Below, one piece after another: positions 63,203-64,000 of a stretch of 64,000 bases of DNA. Source of the DNA: Orlajensenia flava (GTDB lineage: Bacteria; Actinomycetota; Actinomycetes; Actinomycetales; Microbacteriaceae). Position 1 is the stretch's first letter, and every line of letters starts with the position of its first letter. The notes under the pieces are model-generated. The model worked only from the letters and a program-made list of their open reading frames with translations, was not told the DNA's origin and searched no databases. The stretch lies in NCBI RefSeq assembly GCF_004801905.1, contig NZ_SSSN01000001.1, positions 16,132 to 80,131 on the forward strand, in the 5' to 3' direction. A program made the position numbers and the translations under genes.

Positions 63203-64000
63203 CAGCCCTCACCGCCACCGCTTCCCCGATGCGCTACCCGGATGCCGGGTCGCGCACGCTGATGACCCGTCGCGCCTGGTGGCTCGTCGTGCTCAACGTG
63301 CTGATTCCGGGCTCTCCGCAGGTGCTCGCCGGCAACCGACGCCTCGGACGCTTCGGCCTCGGCACCACCCTCGCGCTGTGGGCACTCGTCGTCGTCCTGG
63401 CGGGACTGTGGTTCTTCGCACGGACGGTCGTCTACTCGATCTTCAGCAACTCGATCACGCTGTGGGTGATCGCCGCCGTGCTGTTGTTCTACGCCGTCAC
63501 GTGGGTCATCCTGAGCTTGGACACGCTGCGCCTGGTGCGCTTCGTCCGTACCGCGCCGTCGGCACGGGCGTGGATCGCGGCGCTCACCGTTGCGCTCATG
63601 GTCGGTCTGAGCGGGAGTGCGGCCTACGGGGCGTACCTCGCCACGACCGCCAGCGGATTCTTGTCATCGGTGTTCCAAGCCGGGCCGTCGGTGCCCCCGA
63701 TCGACGGCAAGTACAACATCCTCCTCCTCGGTGGCGACGCCGGGCCGGACCGCGACGGCCTCCGGCCTGACAGCATCTCGGTGGTGAGCGTCGACGCGAA
63801 CACCGGTCGCGCTGTCATGATCGGTCTGCCGCGCGATCTCGAGAACGCCCCGTTCTCACCGGGCCCGATGGCGGACAAGTATCCGCAGGGGTACGGCTAC
63901 GACGACACGTGCGATGTCGATGTCTGCCAGCTCAACTCGATCTACACCGAGGTGGAGCTGAAGAGCCCCGACATGTACCCGGACGCCGCCAAGAACGGCA
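63199..64000 (+). CDS. LytR-CpsA-Psr family protein, truncated by window end
   Basis: The first 267 residues are visible. An N-terminal part with about four membrane helices (30-150) leads to the start of an LCP domain: [20 protein letters not shown], then [20 protein letters not shown], the phosphoprenyl-binding Asp/Arg region. LCP enzymes attach glycopolymers to peptidoglycan. The extra helices before the domain ([19 protein letters not shown]) are typical of an actinobacterial subgroup. Coupled to purE by a 4-nt overlap. The C-terminus lies outside the window. Confidence 0.88.
   Translation, partial: MTALTATASPMRYPDAGSRTLMTRRAWWLVVLNVLIPGSPQVLAGNRRLGRFGLGTTLALWALVVVLAGLWFFARTVVYSIFSNSITLWVIAAVLLFYAVTWVILSLDTLRLVRFVRTAPSARAWIAALTVALMVGLSGSAAYGAYLATTASGFLSSVFQAGPSVPPIDGKYNILLLGGDAGPDRDGLRPDSISVVSVDANTGRAVMIGLPRDLENAPFSPGPMADKYPQGYGYDDTCDVDVCQLNSIYTEVELKSPDMYPDAAKNG

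Overview
The window is ordinary, densely packed chromosome from a high-GC Gram-positive bacterium. I see no rRNA, tRNA, CRISPR array, transposase, integrase or phage gene. Several features together suggest an actinobacterium, most likely family Microbacteriaceae: very high GC, a GTP-dependent PEP carboxykinase, an acyl-CoA carboxylase with an epsilon subunit, an actinobacterial LpdA-like flavoprotein, a RamB-type regulator, pervasive GTG starts, and -10 boxes placed 6-8 nt before start codons. The family is inferred from these features and was not tested by a search.

Layout. 1-3.8 kb: a minus-strand run of two MFS transporters around two tandem paralogous ~100-aa proteins. 4.0-7.5 kb: an aldehyde dehydrogenase, thiolase and short-chain dehydrogenase operon. 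7.4-8.8 kb: a PadR regulator with its membrane partner. 8.8-12.2 kb: a RamB-like regulator divergent from PEP carboxykinase. 12.4-14.6 kb: a tiny HTH protein and an ABC exporter. 14.7-16.5 kb: pseudouridine catabolism (psuG, psuK). 16.6-19.7 kb: an ABC-2 transporter with two permeases, then a membrane protein. 19.8-23.4 kb: riboflavin synthesis under an FMN riboswitch. 23.7-27.5 kb: HAD phosphatase, trpS, exonuclease III, BrkB. 27.8-31.3 kb: succinate dehydrogenase. 31.5-45.9 kb: mannose-1-phosphate guanylyltransferase and a large nucleoside uptake and salvage region. 46-58.3 kb: LpdA-like flavoprotein, a biotin-dependent acyl-CoA carboxylase (alpha, beta, epsilon) with biotin ligase, and between them Maf, a TRAM methyltransferase and a two-component system. 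58.3-64 kb: PH-domain protein, two GtrA proteins, purK, two lipoproteins, purE and the start of an LCP-family gene that runs off the window.

How the genes work together. Nucleosides would be bound by two BMP-type lipoproteins, imported by one ATPase and two permeases, then deaminated (cdd, add) and phosphorolysed (deoA, punA). A phosphosugar mutase could carry the sugar phosphate onward. Two PTS proteins (EIIA and EIIB, without EIIC) sit inside this region with no obvious role. The carboxylase subunits, the epsilon subunit and the biotin ligase lie within 11 kb and plausibly make malonyl- or methylmalonyl-CoA.

Most notable signals. Many genes carry a -10-like hexamer ending 6-8 nt before the start codon, implying widespread leaderless transcription. 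Three regulator genes (padR, ramB, the small HTH gene) have palindromes set directly on such promoters. An eight-copy non-coding repeat at 41062-41376 is mostly phased in multiples of about 31 bp. I did not find a clearly new defence or biosynthetic system; the best candidates for new biology are the orphan EIIA/EIIB pair, the small HTH/ABC module and the phased repeat.
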